Shown piece by piece: positions 1-11,101 of a DNA stretch of 64,000 nucleotides. Both the position numbers and the translations under genes were made by a program. The stretch spans positions 13,617,009 to 13,681,008 of the forward strand of contig CM075938.1 in the NCBI GenBank assembly GCA_038030265.1, read 5' to 3'. Each line of letters opens with the position of its first letter. Within the stretch, counting starts at the first letter, position 1. Source of the stretch: Corythucha ciliata. Lineage: Eukaryota > Arthropoda > Insecta > Hemiptera > Tingidae. Below the pieces are notes generated by a model. It was not told where the DNA came from. It did not search any database and worked only from the letters and a program-made list of their open reading frames with translations.

Positions 1-285
1 GAATGGCTCTATGATGAAGTAGTGGGAAAGGGTGGGAATCGAGTTTAGTTTTCCTGTAACAGGGATAAGATTGATGCATGTTTAGGGAATACTGTGGTTG
101 ACGAAGGGATAGGGAGGTATATTATGATCTTATCTTGATAAAACCTCTAAAAATAAGGTGCGGGATGTATGAGCGTGCTTTTTTTCGAAGAAGGGAAATT
201 GTTTACTCTCCAAAACTCATTCCACCCCCTCCATAGGTAGAAAAATGAACGATTTTTCCACCTGTCTCCAATGCTACAACTATAC
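1..285. other. AT-rich sequence without a recognised feature
   Basis: I see no coding or structured element here. The stretch leads into the short-period array that begins near 286. Confidence 0.5.
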
Positions 286-775
286 AAAATTCTTTAACCA
301 CAAAAGTTTGGTTTCCATAAAGCTTGAATCACAAAAAGCCTAATCACAATAAGTCTAATTAAGGACCGAACGCTGAAAGCTGCAACCCCAAAATGCTCTA
401 ACCATAAAATAAATAAGCCACACAAAGCGACAATCCTAAAATGCAAAACTAACAAAACGCTCTAACCACAACACCTCCAACAACGGAAAGCTCTAACCAC
501 AATAACCTCGAAACAAAATGCGATAACCACAAAAAGGTCTTAGCACAAAAAACACTCAAGCACAAAAAGCACTTGACCACAAAATGCTCTAACCATGAAA
601 TACTCTAATCACATAATGCTCTAACCATAAAATGCTCCAACCACAAAAGATTGGTTCCCAAAAAGATTTGAATCACAAAAAGTTCTAACCACAAAAACCT
701 CTAACCAAACATGCACTAACCACAAAATGCTTTACCACGAAATGCTCTAGCGTGCCCCAAACTGCTCTAATCCGG
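286..775 (+). repeat. Degenerate short-period array, family A (CTCTAACCACAAAATG-like)
   Basis: About 490 bp made of imperfect 16-20 bp units around CTCTAACCACAAAATG, separated by variable short spacers. The units differ from each other, so this is an old, diverged array and not a fresh satellite. The same unit returns at 10275-10480. A related unit (CCAACCACAGCAAAGGT) forms the family E arrays at 24.7 and 28.3 kb. No coding role is visible. Confidence 0.75.
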
Positions 776-951
776 TTTGTATATCTTGTCCCTGGGACTA
801 ATGATTAGGTCATTAATGTGACCCTTTCCCATTGCGAGAAGGTGATAATTGCCGTACGACGTGGGATGTCCCGACACGTGCAACACCGGGTTCTCGACCT
901 CCCCCGCCCGTTGGCAGTTTTCAGACGGCCACTCTGTGATCAACACTCAGC

Positions 952-3129
952 GTGGACCCCGTGAACGTGGGCGTTTTACAGAGGTGCAAGTATAGGTGGT
1001 GGGATGGCGCTCTGAGAAGAGCGGATTTCCCCGCTCCGTTGGGGGAGGTTGGTATAAATAAGGGGGGCTCTCAGATGGGCCGCCAGGATCCTAGACCGAG
1101 AGTTCCTTTCGACAAATTTTACAACGAATTTTGTTACCTTTTCGAGACCTGTTTCCCTACTGTTTTGAAACGAGTCAACCAACCATTCTCCGCTCCATGG
1201 GTCAGCGCTGAGCTGAAACGGTCGCAAGAGATGCTGAATTCGGCTTTCTCTCTGGCAAAAAAGACTAATCACTCTACGCTATGGAATAAATTCAAGGCTC
1301 TAAAAAAATCCCTCAGAGAGAATCTCCTGCTGGCAAAACAGTCATATTTCATTAATAAAATAGACGGAAGTGGTAATGCTAATAAAATGACTTGGCACGT
1401 TATACGATCCCTTGAAAATAACGATTTAGAGGGAAATAATGAATCATTATATTCAAATATTGCATCTTGTCCACTCCAGGTTGCTAACAAATTGAACGAT
1501 GCCTTCATTGATGACATTTCTCAGCAGACGCAAAGGTTTGACAAGTCTTCTTTCACCACGATCCCACGATCTCGGAATTCAATCTTTTTGTCACCTGTAA
1601 CTCCCCAGGAGGTGCTTGATATTACCTACAGGATTAGTAAAACAAATTCTTCCGGATTGGATGGAATACCGGCAAAATTCATACTTGAAATATTGCCGGG
1701 CATAGTAGACCAACTCACGAATATAATAAACAACTCTTTCAGCCACGGGGTATATCCGGATAGTTTGAAAACGTCAAAAGTCGTCCCAATCTACAAGCGT
1801 GGAGATAAGTCCGATCCGCTGAGCTACAGGCCTCTATCTCTGCAAAGCAGCTTTGCAAAAATTTTTGAGGCTGTTATGCATACACGACTGGTCTCGTTCT
1901 TCGAGAAAAATGGACTAACTAGTGGTTCTCAACATGGATTTCAGGCTGGAAAATCAACAACATCTGCAATTTTGGAGGTCCTGAAGGATTTGACTGCTGG
2001 CTTTGATGCCTCACAGCCGACTGTGGCTATATTCTATGATTTGTCCAAAGCGTTCGACGTGCTCGAGCACAACGTACTATTGAGGAAACTCGACGCGATG
2101 GGGGTCCGTGGGCCTGCACTTTCCTGGATCAAAAGTTACATATCAAATAGATCCCAGGTTGTTCAAATTAACGCGTGTTCGACAGACGGGGTGAAAATAA
2201 AATGTGAGTCTGAACCTAAGAAAGTGACACAAGGAGTTCCGCAAGGGTCAATCCTCGGACCTCTACTTTTTACTGTTTACATGAACGACATGACACTAAA
2301 TTGCGACTCCGGGAAGATTACGCTGTACGCCGATGACATTGCGCAGGTCTTCTCTGATGATACAGAAAATGATCTTTGGGACAAAGTTCGAAGAGGAGTA
2401 GCTAGAACCTCAGCGTGGCTAGCAAAGAATGGCTTGGTCCTCAATCTCACCAAGACAGCGATGCTGGTTGTCAGAGGCGACAGAAATAAAACACTTGACG
2501 TAGGAGGTGTAACTATAAAACCATCAGGCTTGGTAAAATACTTGGGCATAAATATTTCGTCCGATCTTAAATGGGACGCTCACGTCAACCAGACCAGCGC
2601 AAAGCTGGCCAGCCGAACCTACCTGATTAAGCGAACAGCTAAAGTGCTGGGTGAGAAGGCAGCGCTAAGTGTGTATAGGAGCACCTTCGAGTCTCTAATG
2701 AGGTACGGACTCATTTTTTGGGGGAGCAGCCCTAAGGCAAAAGCTATTTTCGTCTTGCAAAAAAGAGCATTAAGATTCGTGACAGGGTGCACTCGTCGGA
2801 CGTCTTGCAGAGGCCTATTCAAGAGATTGGAAGTGATGACGCTGCCAGCGATGTACATTTTCGAATGTTGTACAATGGTGAAAGAAAACAAGAATCTCTT
2901 CGAGACAAATGGAGTTTGCCACGAGTACCGGACCAGAGGAAGAAACAGGCTTCGAATGGTTACACATAAAACCAACGTAATGAAGAAGAGTTGTTTTTAT
3001 GCAGCGGCCAAATTCTTCAATGCGCTTCCTAGTGAAATAACAAACCGCATACAGCTCCGTTCCTTCAAACGAAAACTAAAGGATTATTTAATTGCCAAGT
3101 GCCCGTACACCTTAAATGAATTTATTTAA
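952..3129 (+). CDS. Non-LTR retrotransposon reverse transcriptase (ORF2 C-terminal part)
   Basis: A 725-codon uninterrupted frame encoding a LINE reverse transcriptase, which copies element RNA into DNA at a nicked target. Visible motifs are SYRPLSLQSSFAKIFE (near residue 290), HGFQAGKSTT (near 330), FYDLSKAFD (motif A, near 362), VPQGSILGPLLF (near 428) and YADDIA (catalytic motif C, near 460). A C-terminal block carries LQKRALRF and TRRTSCRGLFKRL, and the protein ends in an FNALPSE / SFKRKLKDYL segment usual for CR1/Jockey-type ORF2. The first ~45 residues do not look like LINE protein, so the real element probably starts near 1092 and the ATG at 952 is not an authentic start. The absence of stops across RT suggests a fairly recent insertion; whether it is transcribed is unknown. 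Confidence 0.9.
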   Translation: MDPVNVGVLQRCKYRWWDGALRRADFPAPLGEVGINKGGSQMGRQDPRPRVPFDKFYNEFCYLFETCFPTVLKRVNQPFSAPWVSAELKRSQEMLNSAFSLAKKTNHSTLWNKFKALKKSLRENLLLAKQSYFINKIDGSGNANKMTWHVIRSLENNDLEGNNESLYSNIASCPLQVANKLNDAFIDDISQQTQRFDKSSFTTIPRSRNSIFLSPVTPQEVLDITYRISKTNSSGLDGIPAKFILEILPGIVDQLTNIINNSFSHGVYPDSLKTSKVVPIYKRGDKSDPLSYRPLSLQSSFAKIFEAVMHTRLVSFFEKNGLTSGSQHGFQAGKSTTSAILEVLKDLTAGFDASQPTVAIFYDLSKAFDVLEHNVLLRKLDAMGVRGPALSWIKSYISNRSQVVQINACSTDGVKIKCESEPKKVTQGVPQGSILGPLLFTVYMNDMTLNCDSGKITLYADDIAQVFSDDTENDLWDKVRRGVARTSAWLAKNGLVLNLTKTAMLVVRGDRNKTLDVGGVTIKPSGLVKYLGINISSDLKWDAHVNQTSAKLASRTYLIKRTAKVLGEKAALSVYRSTFESLMRYGLIFWGSSPKAKAIFVLQKRALRFVTGCTRRTSCRGLFKRLEVMTLPAMYIFECCTMVKENKNLFETNGVCHEYRTRGRNRLRMVTHKTNVMKKSCFYAAAKFFNALPSEITNRIQLRSFKRKLKDYLIAKCPYTLNEFI

Positions 3130-3214
3130 AAAAAAAAAAAAAATCAAACTGAAAACAACAAAACTGACGAACCCAACATACCCAAAAAATGTATGCATCT
3201 ACATGGGAAATAAA

Positions 3215-3249
<35 letters not shown>

Positions 3250-3250
3250 G
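1090..3250 (+). mobile_element. 5'-truncated CR1/Jockey-group LINE, copy 1, with (TTA)n tail
   Basis: The reverse-transcriptase ORF is followed by an A-run at 3128-3142, about 85 bp of 3' UTR, and then AATAAA and a (TTA)n microsatellite tail ending near 3249. Simple-repeat tails are typical of CR1/Jockey-type LINEs. The endonuclease domain is missing, as expected for 5' truncation during target-primed reverse transcription. LINE similarity becomes clear only from about 1092; the 5' boundary is uncertain. A TATAAATA string at 1052-1059 lies just upstream, without other promoter evidence. Confidence 0.8.
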
Positions 3251-3348
3251 ATGTTTCCTCCAGCTGGCCCAGGCCTGGGAGAAACGTGCGAGTCGTCGAG
3301 TTTCCTCGCGGTTGGTCATGGTGAAACCACTGCGAATGCCCAGTGGCT

Positions 3349-3460
3349 GTTAGAGGTGAGGTGTGATTTCACTGTCGGTGATTTTGTCACTGTGACAGCT
3401 CCGTCACTGTTAGCTCCGGTGACGACCACATTGAAATCACCGTTCCGACCCTCTAACGGT
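3349..3460 (+). mobile_element. GTGAC-rich palindromic MITE-like element, copy 1
   Basis: About 112 bp with imperfect inverted ends (GTTAGAGG... and ...CCTCTAAC) and repeated GTGAC/GTCAC motifs inside. A highly similar copy in the opposite orientation lies at 27571-27680. Being short, non-coding, TIR-bounded and dispersed makes it a miniature inverted-repeat element. The target duplication was not resolved. Confidence 0.65.
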
Positions 3461-4136
3461 AACATTCCTATTCACTTCATCATTCGTCACCTCTACCGCT
3501 TCACTACGGTAGAGTCTCTAGAAATAAAACTGGAGCTGTCACCTAGCTTTCCTTTCAAGTCACTGTACTGCAGTTACGAGTTCCTCAATCGTCCAAATGG
3601 GCGCAGTACAGGATTCTACCCGTCCACCGTATCTACAGTTTGTTTACGTTTATGCATTACTTGAACCTTGAACCTGTCTATTTTTCAACACTTTGTTTTC
3701 CAAAAACTGTGATGCGATGATCTCGTATAATTTGAAGCTTTTTTTCTTACCTTCCTAGTTAAATTCGTGCGTTAAATTGTATTGAGGTGACAGCTTTTGT
3801 TCGACACCCTAGCAATAGTAACAAATCACTCATTTGGTTGCATTTGCGGCTGGGGGCTTGTAATTCTTGGGGGGATGATTCACGGATTTTTAAAAACGAA
3901 TAATTACTTTTTGAACAAGAACAATTCGAATTGCGAAACCGCCTATCATTTGCCAAATTGAAAGGGAATGAAATTCACATTCGTGAACGTTTGATAAAAA
4001 TTCTTATTCTCCAGCTCACTGCTATTTTATTGAAAAGTATATTATTTTGTGGGGTGAAAGAAAAACAAACTGTTCCAAATATATATAAAATCCAACTTTA
4101 TTCATTAATTTTTTGATTGTAGTTTAAAAAAACCAA
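3461..4136. other. AT-rich stretch downstream of the hAT gene
   Basis: No gene is supported. GTGAC/GTCAC motifs continue to about 3570. The rest is A/T-rich and could include the hAT element's 3' terminal region, but I could not define a terminal inverted repeat. Confidence 0.4.
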
Positions 4137-5830
4137 CTAGCGCAGCTTTTTTGATGATAGCTGAGCCCTTCTTTCAGTCATCATATTTCCTGCTTTAGAA
4201 ATTATTTTCTCGCACGGAACCGATGTCGCTATTGCACACAGATTTTCCCGAGCCAAATGTGCCAAGTGAGGGAAATTGAATTTATTTTCAGCCCACCACT
4301 TTAAAGGGTCTTTGTTCTTGGGCAACATTGCTTCCTCCAGGTATCTATTTACTTCAACAACTGCCCTGGAAATCGAAGTTGATATTGGTGATTGGTCATT
4401 AATTTTCATTTTGAACGAACTCCAAATCAAAAATTCATCATCCTTAGGTGTGGAAGCGTCTTCTTCGACAGATTTGCTCGTACAATTTTGTTCCATTTCC
4501 GCAGAAATTATAGTGGAAATAGTGGAAATGACTTCCCTCTTAAGTCGATGAAACGCAGTGCTGTCATTGAAGGCGGCCAGTTTGAAGCGACGATCTAAAA
4601 ATGTACACAGTCCGTACGTGTCATTTTCTTCAACCTTGCCAAGTCGAATCGAAAGGCCTGCATTAATTTCGTCCGAGGCTAATGATGTCACCTCGTCAAG
4701 ATCGGGTATTTTCGTCAATTTCTTACAGACGTCGTTGAGGCCATTGGTGAGCGGGATCACTAACGATCCCGTTAAATAGTTTTCCCCACTTATTTCACTG
4801 GTAGCATCGCTGAACGGTTTTAACACCTTGGCCAAGTTCTTCATCGTCTTCCATTCATCAGCACTTAGAACTGGAAGATTTGCGTCTATGAGGGCAATTG
4901 TGGATCGGATGCTTTCTTCAAGCAAATAAACCTTTCAATCATGAAGAATGTCGAGTTCCATCTTGTCGCGACGTCTTGTAAGATATTCAGCGGCGTTTCT
5001 ATTCCGTTTGACCGTTGCATTGTGAAAAGTTTTTCTCGCGCCTGGTTGCTTCTTTTGAAATGAGCAACTATCGTCTCAACTTTCTTGATGAGCTCCTCTG
5101 CACTGCCGAGAGCAAGCTGCACAATCAAATTCAAAGTGTGTGCGAAGCAACCAAAGTGATTGTACTGGATATCAATAGTAAAGGCCTTCTTCATTGCGCT
5201 GGCGTTATCTGTCACAGCAATGACAATTTTTCCAGAAATACCCCAGTCCTCGGTAATTTTCTGGATGAACTGGGCCACTCTCACGCTTGTGTGGGGGCTT
5301 TCAAATAAGTCGCAGTCTAGTAACATTGAAATGAACTTAAACTCGTTGTTGATGAAATGGACCGTTACGGCCATGTAACTTTCTCCCTTCCTTGAGGTCC
5401 AAATGTCGGTAGTTAACCTGCATCGCAAGATGGTCCCCGCAATGGAGCGCATTCTGGCAAGACATACTTCAAAAACATAGGGAATCATCGTTTTAGAAAT
5501 GTGTTTTCTGGATGGCAGCTCGTAGGAACTGTTCAGTTCAACGTTGTCTACGACATTGAATGGCTGCAAATCCTGAGTGAATAATAGAAGGAAAGTTTCG
5601 TCGTATTTTCTTTTTTGACGAGGAGTAATTTTTTTCTTGAGGAACCCGCTTATAGATTGGGTAGGACCAGCTGTGCTTCTCTGAACCTGTATAAGAAATT
5701 AATCCAAATTAAACAAGTTAATTAAGTAATTATCCCTTCAGTAGGAGTTACACTATAAAATTAAGCTTACAATTGGAACGGTCCCACTGGTCCCAGGCAC
5801 AGGAATTGAGGCAGAAATCGGGTTCCCTTC
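4137..5830 (-). pseudogene. hAT-superfamily (ZBED-like) transposase, split by introns and a frameshift
   Basis: Transposase of a cut-and-paste hAT DNA element. On the minus strand I see a 60-bp exon (5830-5771) ending in a GTAAGC donor, then an acceptor (CTTATACAG) before an exon starting at 5686. That exon encodes the linker ISGFLKKK followed by the RNase H-like core: TTDIWTSRKGESYMAVTVHF, VTDNASAMKKAF and CFAHTLNLIVQLAL. A one-base frame change near 4920-4926 moves the protein into the next frame. The rest carries the C-terminal hAT dimerisation block (FPHLAHLARENLCAIATSVP, then KIISKAGNMMTERRAQLSSKKL split over positions) and stops at 4137. No BED zinc finger was found upstream of 5830; it may lie in an unrecognised exon. 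The frameshift makes this copy probably inactive unless it is a sequencing error. An exapted ZBED-like host gene is possible but less likely given the break. Confidence 0.85.
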
Positions 5831-6419
5831 CTGAAACGAATAGGTAATTGAATAAAACTCAATAAGAGTCTCCGACAGGAGATAAATAGATGTATACAAA
5901 ATTAGCCTTAAACCTTATCTTCCATGAAAACTGATGTACGGAGATTTTAAATGATTAAAAGTTGAAAAATAGGTGAACATTTGAATTTCATGGTTACAAA
6001 ATCCTGTCACTATTGAAAATACTGATCAAAATTGAACCGATCAAATTGATTGAGTGGATCTAATTTACTTTACTAGCAGCTCACATTTTCAATGATGTGA
6101 TGAAAAGTTGAAAACAACAGTTTCCAGGTTTTTGAGTGAACGTGAACGTGCCAAAAAAAAGTTTTTACACAAACACGCCACTGCCAACCTTTTCCAGGCA
6201 AAAGTTCCTGTCAGTTTTCATTTTCCAAGTTAAATAGCCTTTTTGTTTTTAGCGCTTTATATTAGGTGTAATTGAGAATTTCAATTAATTGAGAATTTTC
6301 AATTTTTAGCCTGAATCAGCAATTCGATTATACTCGAAGTCAACCTTGAGCTTGTCTTTCAAGTCGGTCGGCGGGCAGTAGCGATGCCATTAAAAAAAAC
6401 CTGCTAGGCATTTGTTTTT
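5831..6419. other. AT-rich non-coding stretch upstream of the hAT gene
   Basis: No ORF of recognisable content. It should contain the 5' exon or promoter of the hAT gene if those survive, but I could not identify a BED finger exon. Confidence 0.35.
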
Positions 6420-6520
6420 CACACTGTGACTACAAGTGTGACAGATTCCGGCACGTCCGCTGACATTGGACGTTTACTCGAGCATACTGTTACAGTAGTC
6501 ACTTAAGTGACAAAATCCTC
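6420..6520. mobile_element. GTGAC-rich element, partial copy
   Basis: Repeated GTGAC/GTCAC motifs are present. The segment around 6497 (CAGTAGTCACTTAAGTGACA) matches the reverse complement of the end of the copy near 25305-25330. It lies between the hAT gene and the next LINE, so it could be a separate miniature element or the hAT element's subterminal repeat region. Confidence 0.5.
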
Positions 6521-6589
6521 GACCACCGACACGTCATGAATCTGACTCAGCTCCGCGGAATGATTGACTAGGCTCAACAAACGATCAAT

Positions 6590-9351
6590 TTAACTTTTCC
6601 ATTTTTCACTCTAATATCCAGGGTCTCCCCAGCAAGCTCTTAGAACTGGAATCTTTTCTTTTAACTCGTCCCGACATCAGTATAATTTGTCTCACCGAAC
6701 ACTGGCTGACTAGTACCGCTATTGGATGTTATGCACCGAATTCCTTCTTTCTGGGATCGTCCTTCTGTAGGGGAGTGGGGCTTCGGTATTCATTAAAAGT
6801 GGTCTGGACTCGAGTGAGATCGCCAATCTGGTTTCTCTCTCGCTTGAGGCCGTGATCGAGATTTCCGCTACTCGAATTCTACTCCCGGACATCGTTGTGT
6901 GCTCGATTTATAGGCCTGCGGGTGGCCCGCTCCACGGATTCTTCCGCACTTTTCAGGATTTTCTTGATAGACTGGGCCGTATGAACTCCCCAGCGTTGCT
7001 TGCTGGCGATTTTAATATCGACATACTCAGTGGGGAATCGGAAGCCAACTATTTTCTGAACTTGCTATCATCCTATGACTTTCAGCCCTCTATACCAGTG
7101 CGCCAGAATCCACGGTAACAGTAGGGAGTCCACCCTCGATAACATTTTCACAAATATCCATGATTCCTGGTTCAGCTCCAGCATAATCGATTGGCAGTTC
7201 TCTGACCATAAAGCACACGGCGTAACGTTGCGCCTTCAAGCTCCTGTAGTTAAAAATGGCAAGTCTGCCCCAAAACGTCATTTAGGAGCTAACCGACTGC
7301 TTAGTCTCACCTCTTGGCTAGTTCAGCCTGGCCTTTGGCTTAGGATTTACGAGATTAAAGACTCCTATCAAAAGTGGGAACTCTTCCTACACCTTCTTGC
7401 GAGGGGATTGGACGCCTGCTGCCCCTGGATAGTGTCTGATGACCGACGAATGATGAAGGATTCTTGGTTCACATCTGAGTTGGAAACGAAACGCGATATC
7501 TATTTGGATCTGCTTCGGAGTTATAGGTGTACCTCCGATCCTCAGCACCGCTTTTTCGTAGTGCTTTCGTCGCTGATAGGAAAGGGTATCGCACAGCTTT
7601 GTCCGCCGCTAGACGGGCGCATAACGACGAACGAATTACGTCGTCCGTGAACAGGTCTCGTGAATCGTGGAGAATTGTTCATAGGGAACTGAATAACAAG
7701 CCCTTGAAGAAACCCATGCCAGGTTCGAATCTAACGGCCTCGGATTTCAACGTACATTTCCGTGACAGTGCCTCGAGGATGGTTGACTCTTTGCCTCCCC
7801 CTGAAACTTCCTTTATGGCTTATCTAGATCAAGTTTCGGCGCGCCCTCCTTCTCTTGCCCCTGGAACTTACCACTGTCGAGGAGGTATACGCTTCTATAG
7901 GTCGCATGAAGACGTCGGCTTCGCAGGATTTCTTGGGCATGTCATCCTGCTGTCTCAAAGCTATTGCGTCGACTGTGTGTGAGCCTCTTGCCCACTTGAT
8001 CAATACATGCTTTGTGGCTGGAGTGTTCCCTAATTCTCTCAAAGTCTCCAAGGTAATACCTTTGCCCAAATCGTCTGCGACATCCTTCGATAGCTACAGA
8101 CCCATCTCAATAATTCATGTATTGGCCAAAGTCATCGAAGACATTATCTTTTAGAGGATAGTCTTCTTCCTCGAGCAGCATAAGGTTATCTCGGACCATC
8201 AGTTTGGCTTTCGCAAGGGACGCTCCACTACTGCTGGGGCCATAAAGCTTGTTGATGACTGTCTCGAGCATCTCGAATCCAGGCAACGGGTGTCCGTTCG
8301 TCTGTTTGACCTATCCAAAGCGTTCGATTCGGTGAATGTGGAAATTCTGTTGGCTAAACTGCAGCATTATGGGTTTTTCCTCTCTTTGTCGGGTTTCTTA
8401 AGTGTTACCTTAACGGCTGGAGTCAGTATTGCGAATTTGGCGGTGAGGTATCTGATCTTATGGAGTGCAGAAATCTCGGAGTCAGACAGGGATCCCGGTT
8501 GGGTCCGGTGTTGTTTTTGTTATTCATTAATGGTTTGCCTCGCGCTTTAACTAAAGGCAACGTCAACACTATCCTGTTTGCTGATGATGTTACCGTGATG
8601 TGCCGGGATGGTGACGATGAGGGATGCAGACGTTTGCTTAAACAATGCTCTTCCGAAATCGGTGACTGGTGCGTGGCCAATCGTCTGCATCTAAACGCAG
8701 CTAAAACTCAGGACCTGACACTCAATCTGACCTCGTCGTCGACCAGTGCTTCCGAAGTAAAATTCCTCAGGGTTTACATGGATAATCGACTCTCCTGGAC
8801 CAGCCACATCACGCACCTGTGTAAGGTCCTATCGCGCAGTCTCTTCGCAATGCGTCGCCTTGTGGGCCTCGTCTCGGCTCCTGTTCTGCGAATGGTGTAC
8901 TACTCCTTTTTTGCGAGTCATCTGTCATGCTGCGTTCTCCTGTGGGGAAATTCGACCAGCGTGACGCGCGTCTTCGAATTACAGAAAGCGGCAATACGAA
9001 TAATGTTTGGTGTTCACTCCCGCACTTCTTGCAGGCCGCTTTTTTCAGAGCTTGCGATACTCACTCTTCCGGCGCTTTATGTCCTTGAAATGGTATCGTA
9101 CGTAAAGCTTCATGCGGAATTTTTAGCGCCTGAGCACGCCTTTTCAACGCGAAACAGAGAGCGTCTTGTGCCTCGCGGTGACTCAGCGAACATGCATCTC
9201 GTCGATGGGGGTCAGGCTGTACAACGCGTTGCCGGGCCGCCTAAAGAATCTCAAAGGCGGGGATTTCAAGAGAGGTGTTCGGGAGCTGTTGCTTCGTCGA
9301 TGCATACACAGCGTCGAAGAATTCTTCTCCATCTGTGATAAGCACCTGTGA
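6590..9351 (+). pseudogene. Decayed LINE ORF2 (endonuclease plus reverse transcriptase)
   Basis: Pieces in order, in changing frames: endonuclease start HSNIQGLPSKLLELESF (about 6605) and ICLTEHWL; endonuclease core CSIYRPAGG and LLAGDFNIDI (6900-7020); linker WFTSELETKR (about 7465); reverse transcriptase SYRPISIIHVLAKVIEDIIF followed at once by a stop (about 8092-8154); HQFGFRKGRSTTAGA (about 8197); VRLFDLSKAFDSVN (about 8290); GVRQGSRLGPVLFLLFING and LFADDVTVMC (about 8470-8600). The C-terminal LQKAAIRIMFGVHSRTSCRP block and YNALPGRLKNLKGGDFKRG follow, ending at 9351. At least four frame changes and an internal stop make it non-functional. The catalytic A[D]D motif is intact as FADDV. Confidence 0.85.
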
Positions 9352-9450
9352 TTTTGTTGTCACTTTGTAAGCATTTGTTTTTTTTCAATTTGTTATAACT
9401 TTGACGTGGCCTTACATTTTAATTTTGTGTTGGCATTTAATAAAAATGAA
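6590..9450 (+). mobile_element. CR1/Jockey-group LINE, copy 2, with (AATG)n tail
   Basis: A nearly complete ORF2 region (endonuclease, reverse transcriptase, C-terminal domain) is followed by about 100 bp of T-rich 3' UTR and a short tail reading AATAAAAATGAATGAATGAA up to about 9448. The microsatellite-like tail marks the 3' insertion end. Many frameshifts show this copy is older than the one at 1.1-3.2 kb. Its C-terminal domain is clearly related to that of copy 1, for example in the CR-x-LF and ALPGRLKNL blocks. Confidence 0.8.
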
Positions 9451-9465
9451 TGAATGAACTCCTGA

Positions 9466-9545
9466 CTGGTTTTTGTCACGGCGACAGCACTGTCACTGGA
9501 ACTAGTTGTGACTGTGACAAACAAAAGCTGCCACGTCACACCACA
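9466..9545 (-). mobile_element. GTGAC-rich element, partial copy
   Basis: Read on the minus strand, this ~80 bp aligns with the copy at 25227-25300 (both carry GTGTGACGTG, CAACTAG and GTGACAAAAA in order). It sits directly between the tail of the preceding LINE and the R1-type fragment. Confidence 0.6.
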
Positions 9546-10275
9546 CTGGCTGTGTGGACGTCGTTGTACAGGTGACAATCGAAGAGTACACAGGAGGCCG
9601 TCTCGTCGACTAGTTCTGCACAGGGACACAGGGGGGAGTCGCGTCGGCGGAAAAAGTGTAAGCGACTGTTGAAGGCACCATGACCAGTAACGATTTGGGA
9701 CGCCACGAAGGAAGGCCGCCACCACTTCATCTCGAGTCGTCCTGCTAGCAGCCGGGAGAAGGCTGTGGGTGTGTCGAGCTGTAGTGCCCGTGTTCCAGAG
9801 CTGTTGCCATAGTCTTTGTAGCCATTTTTGATTACGGGCCCCACCATTTTCTGAGTATCCTGAAGCCGGGCGATGGTCTCCAGCATTTCGGAGAGGGGTC
9901 CCAAATGTGACATTAGGTCGTTTGAGGTTGCCATGTGATGTTTCAGTACGACGCCGTCTAATGCCAGGTGCCGCAGAGCATTTGTAAGGCTAAGTGCGAC
10001 GTAGTAGCGTACGAGGGGCGAAGGCTTAAAAGGAATTTCCGCTGTAGAGTTCTGACCCGCTGGCGGTCGCGCTTGGAGGGGTTGCGCCACCAGATAGCGG
10101 CAATGTAACTAACGATGGGCCAGAAAATGCTGTCGTAGTGCAGCAGGCGGCTGCGGCGACTGGTTCCCCACTGGTGACCAGCAATCCCGCGGAGTTTCTG
10201 CGCAATTTGCTGCAGCTTTGTGCATAACCCGTTCAAGTGTGGGCCGGCTTGTAACGTCGGGCAGAGCCACGCCGA
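9546..10275 (-). pseudogene. R1-clade LINE ORF2, 3' fragment
   Basis: C-terminal part of an R1-type reverse transcriptase, in two overlapping frames. The upstream frame (10236-9958) reads YDSIFWPIVSYIAAIWWRNP and RVRTLQRKFLLSLRPSYATT, the region just after the RT thumb. The downstream frame (10090-9536) reads VTGHGAFNSRLHFFRRRDSP, then CPCAELVDETASCVLFDC. This last block is the CCHC-like finger seen at the end of R1 elements, but the usual histidine position appears to be a serine. No RT catalytic core is present. The fragment is an old, 5'-truncated remnant. Confidence 0.75.
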
Positions 10276-10480
10276 GGTAAAAGTGCTCTAACCACAAAAT
10301 GCTTCAACGAACCACAAAATTCTCTAATATCCGCTAAAACCTCTAACCACAAAAAACTCTTGCTACAAGAAACACTCAACCACAAAAAGCACTTGACACA
10401 AAATTCTAACCATTTCTAAATCTCTAACCAATTCTCTAAAACGCTCCAACCTCAAAATGGTCTAACCACAAAATACTCGA
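10275..10480 (+). repeat. Short-period array, family A
   Basis: Imperfect CTCTAACCACAAAA units as at 286-775, about ten copies with variable spacing, same orientation as the first array. Confidence 0.7.
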
Positions 10481-11101
10481 ATAAAATTATTAGGTCTGTT
10501 CCATCGAGGTGTTCTGAACATGTTTGGAGCAGAGTTGCCATGGACCAGCCAATACAATGTAATCAAATTAAATTTTGTTGGCTGGGCTCATTGATTGATA
10601 TTGACTTAGGCGCTGATGAAGATACCGTTAGTACTGGAATTTGTTCGTTCTGTTGATGGGGTAGCCTACCGCAGAGAACCTTTACTACCAGGTGAACTCA
10701 CGGCCATTTTGGGGTAGATAAAGTTATCATCAATTTCTTCACGAATAAATCAATGCTTCACGAGTGAACATTGATGTCATTTCCCCTCGCACCATCCATC
10801 CCCTCCTGAACAGAAGGGTCCACTCCTGTTGAAGGGATTTTTAAGGTTTGAATGAGACCGGACGTAAACCCTTGTATCTGATCCCCGACTGAAGAAACGT
10901 CAAGTCCCGGCCGGCATCCCTAATAGGTTCAAGAGAGCGTGTAGAATCGGCCAATTGGCTTTTAGCCTCTTCCATCACCTCACCAAACCAGCGGGGTTAT
11001 ACCATCTGCTGAAATAAATTAGCGTCCAATTGAAAATTTTTAAAAATAATTCTAAACAAAATTCGAATTTCCCTAATTTTTTTTTTCTTTTGCGTTTGAA
11101 A
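10481..11101. other. Upstream region of the unknown five-exon gene
   Basis: No coding signal recognised. It precedes the ATG at 11102; a T-rich run sits at about 11079-11090. Core promoter elements could not be identified with confidence. Confidence 0.4.

Noticed and set aside
1052..1059. TATAAATA as a promoter of the first LINE
   Set aside because: Only the single motif is present, LINEs of this group usually use internal promoters, and this copy is 5'-truncated.
952..1091. First ~45 codons of the LINE frame as genuine ORF2
   Set aside because: No LINE-like content; the frame just happens to be open upstream of the truncation point.
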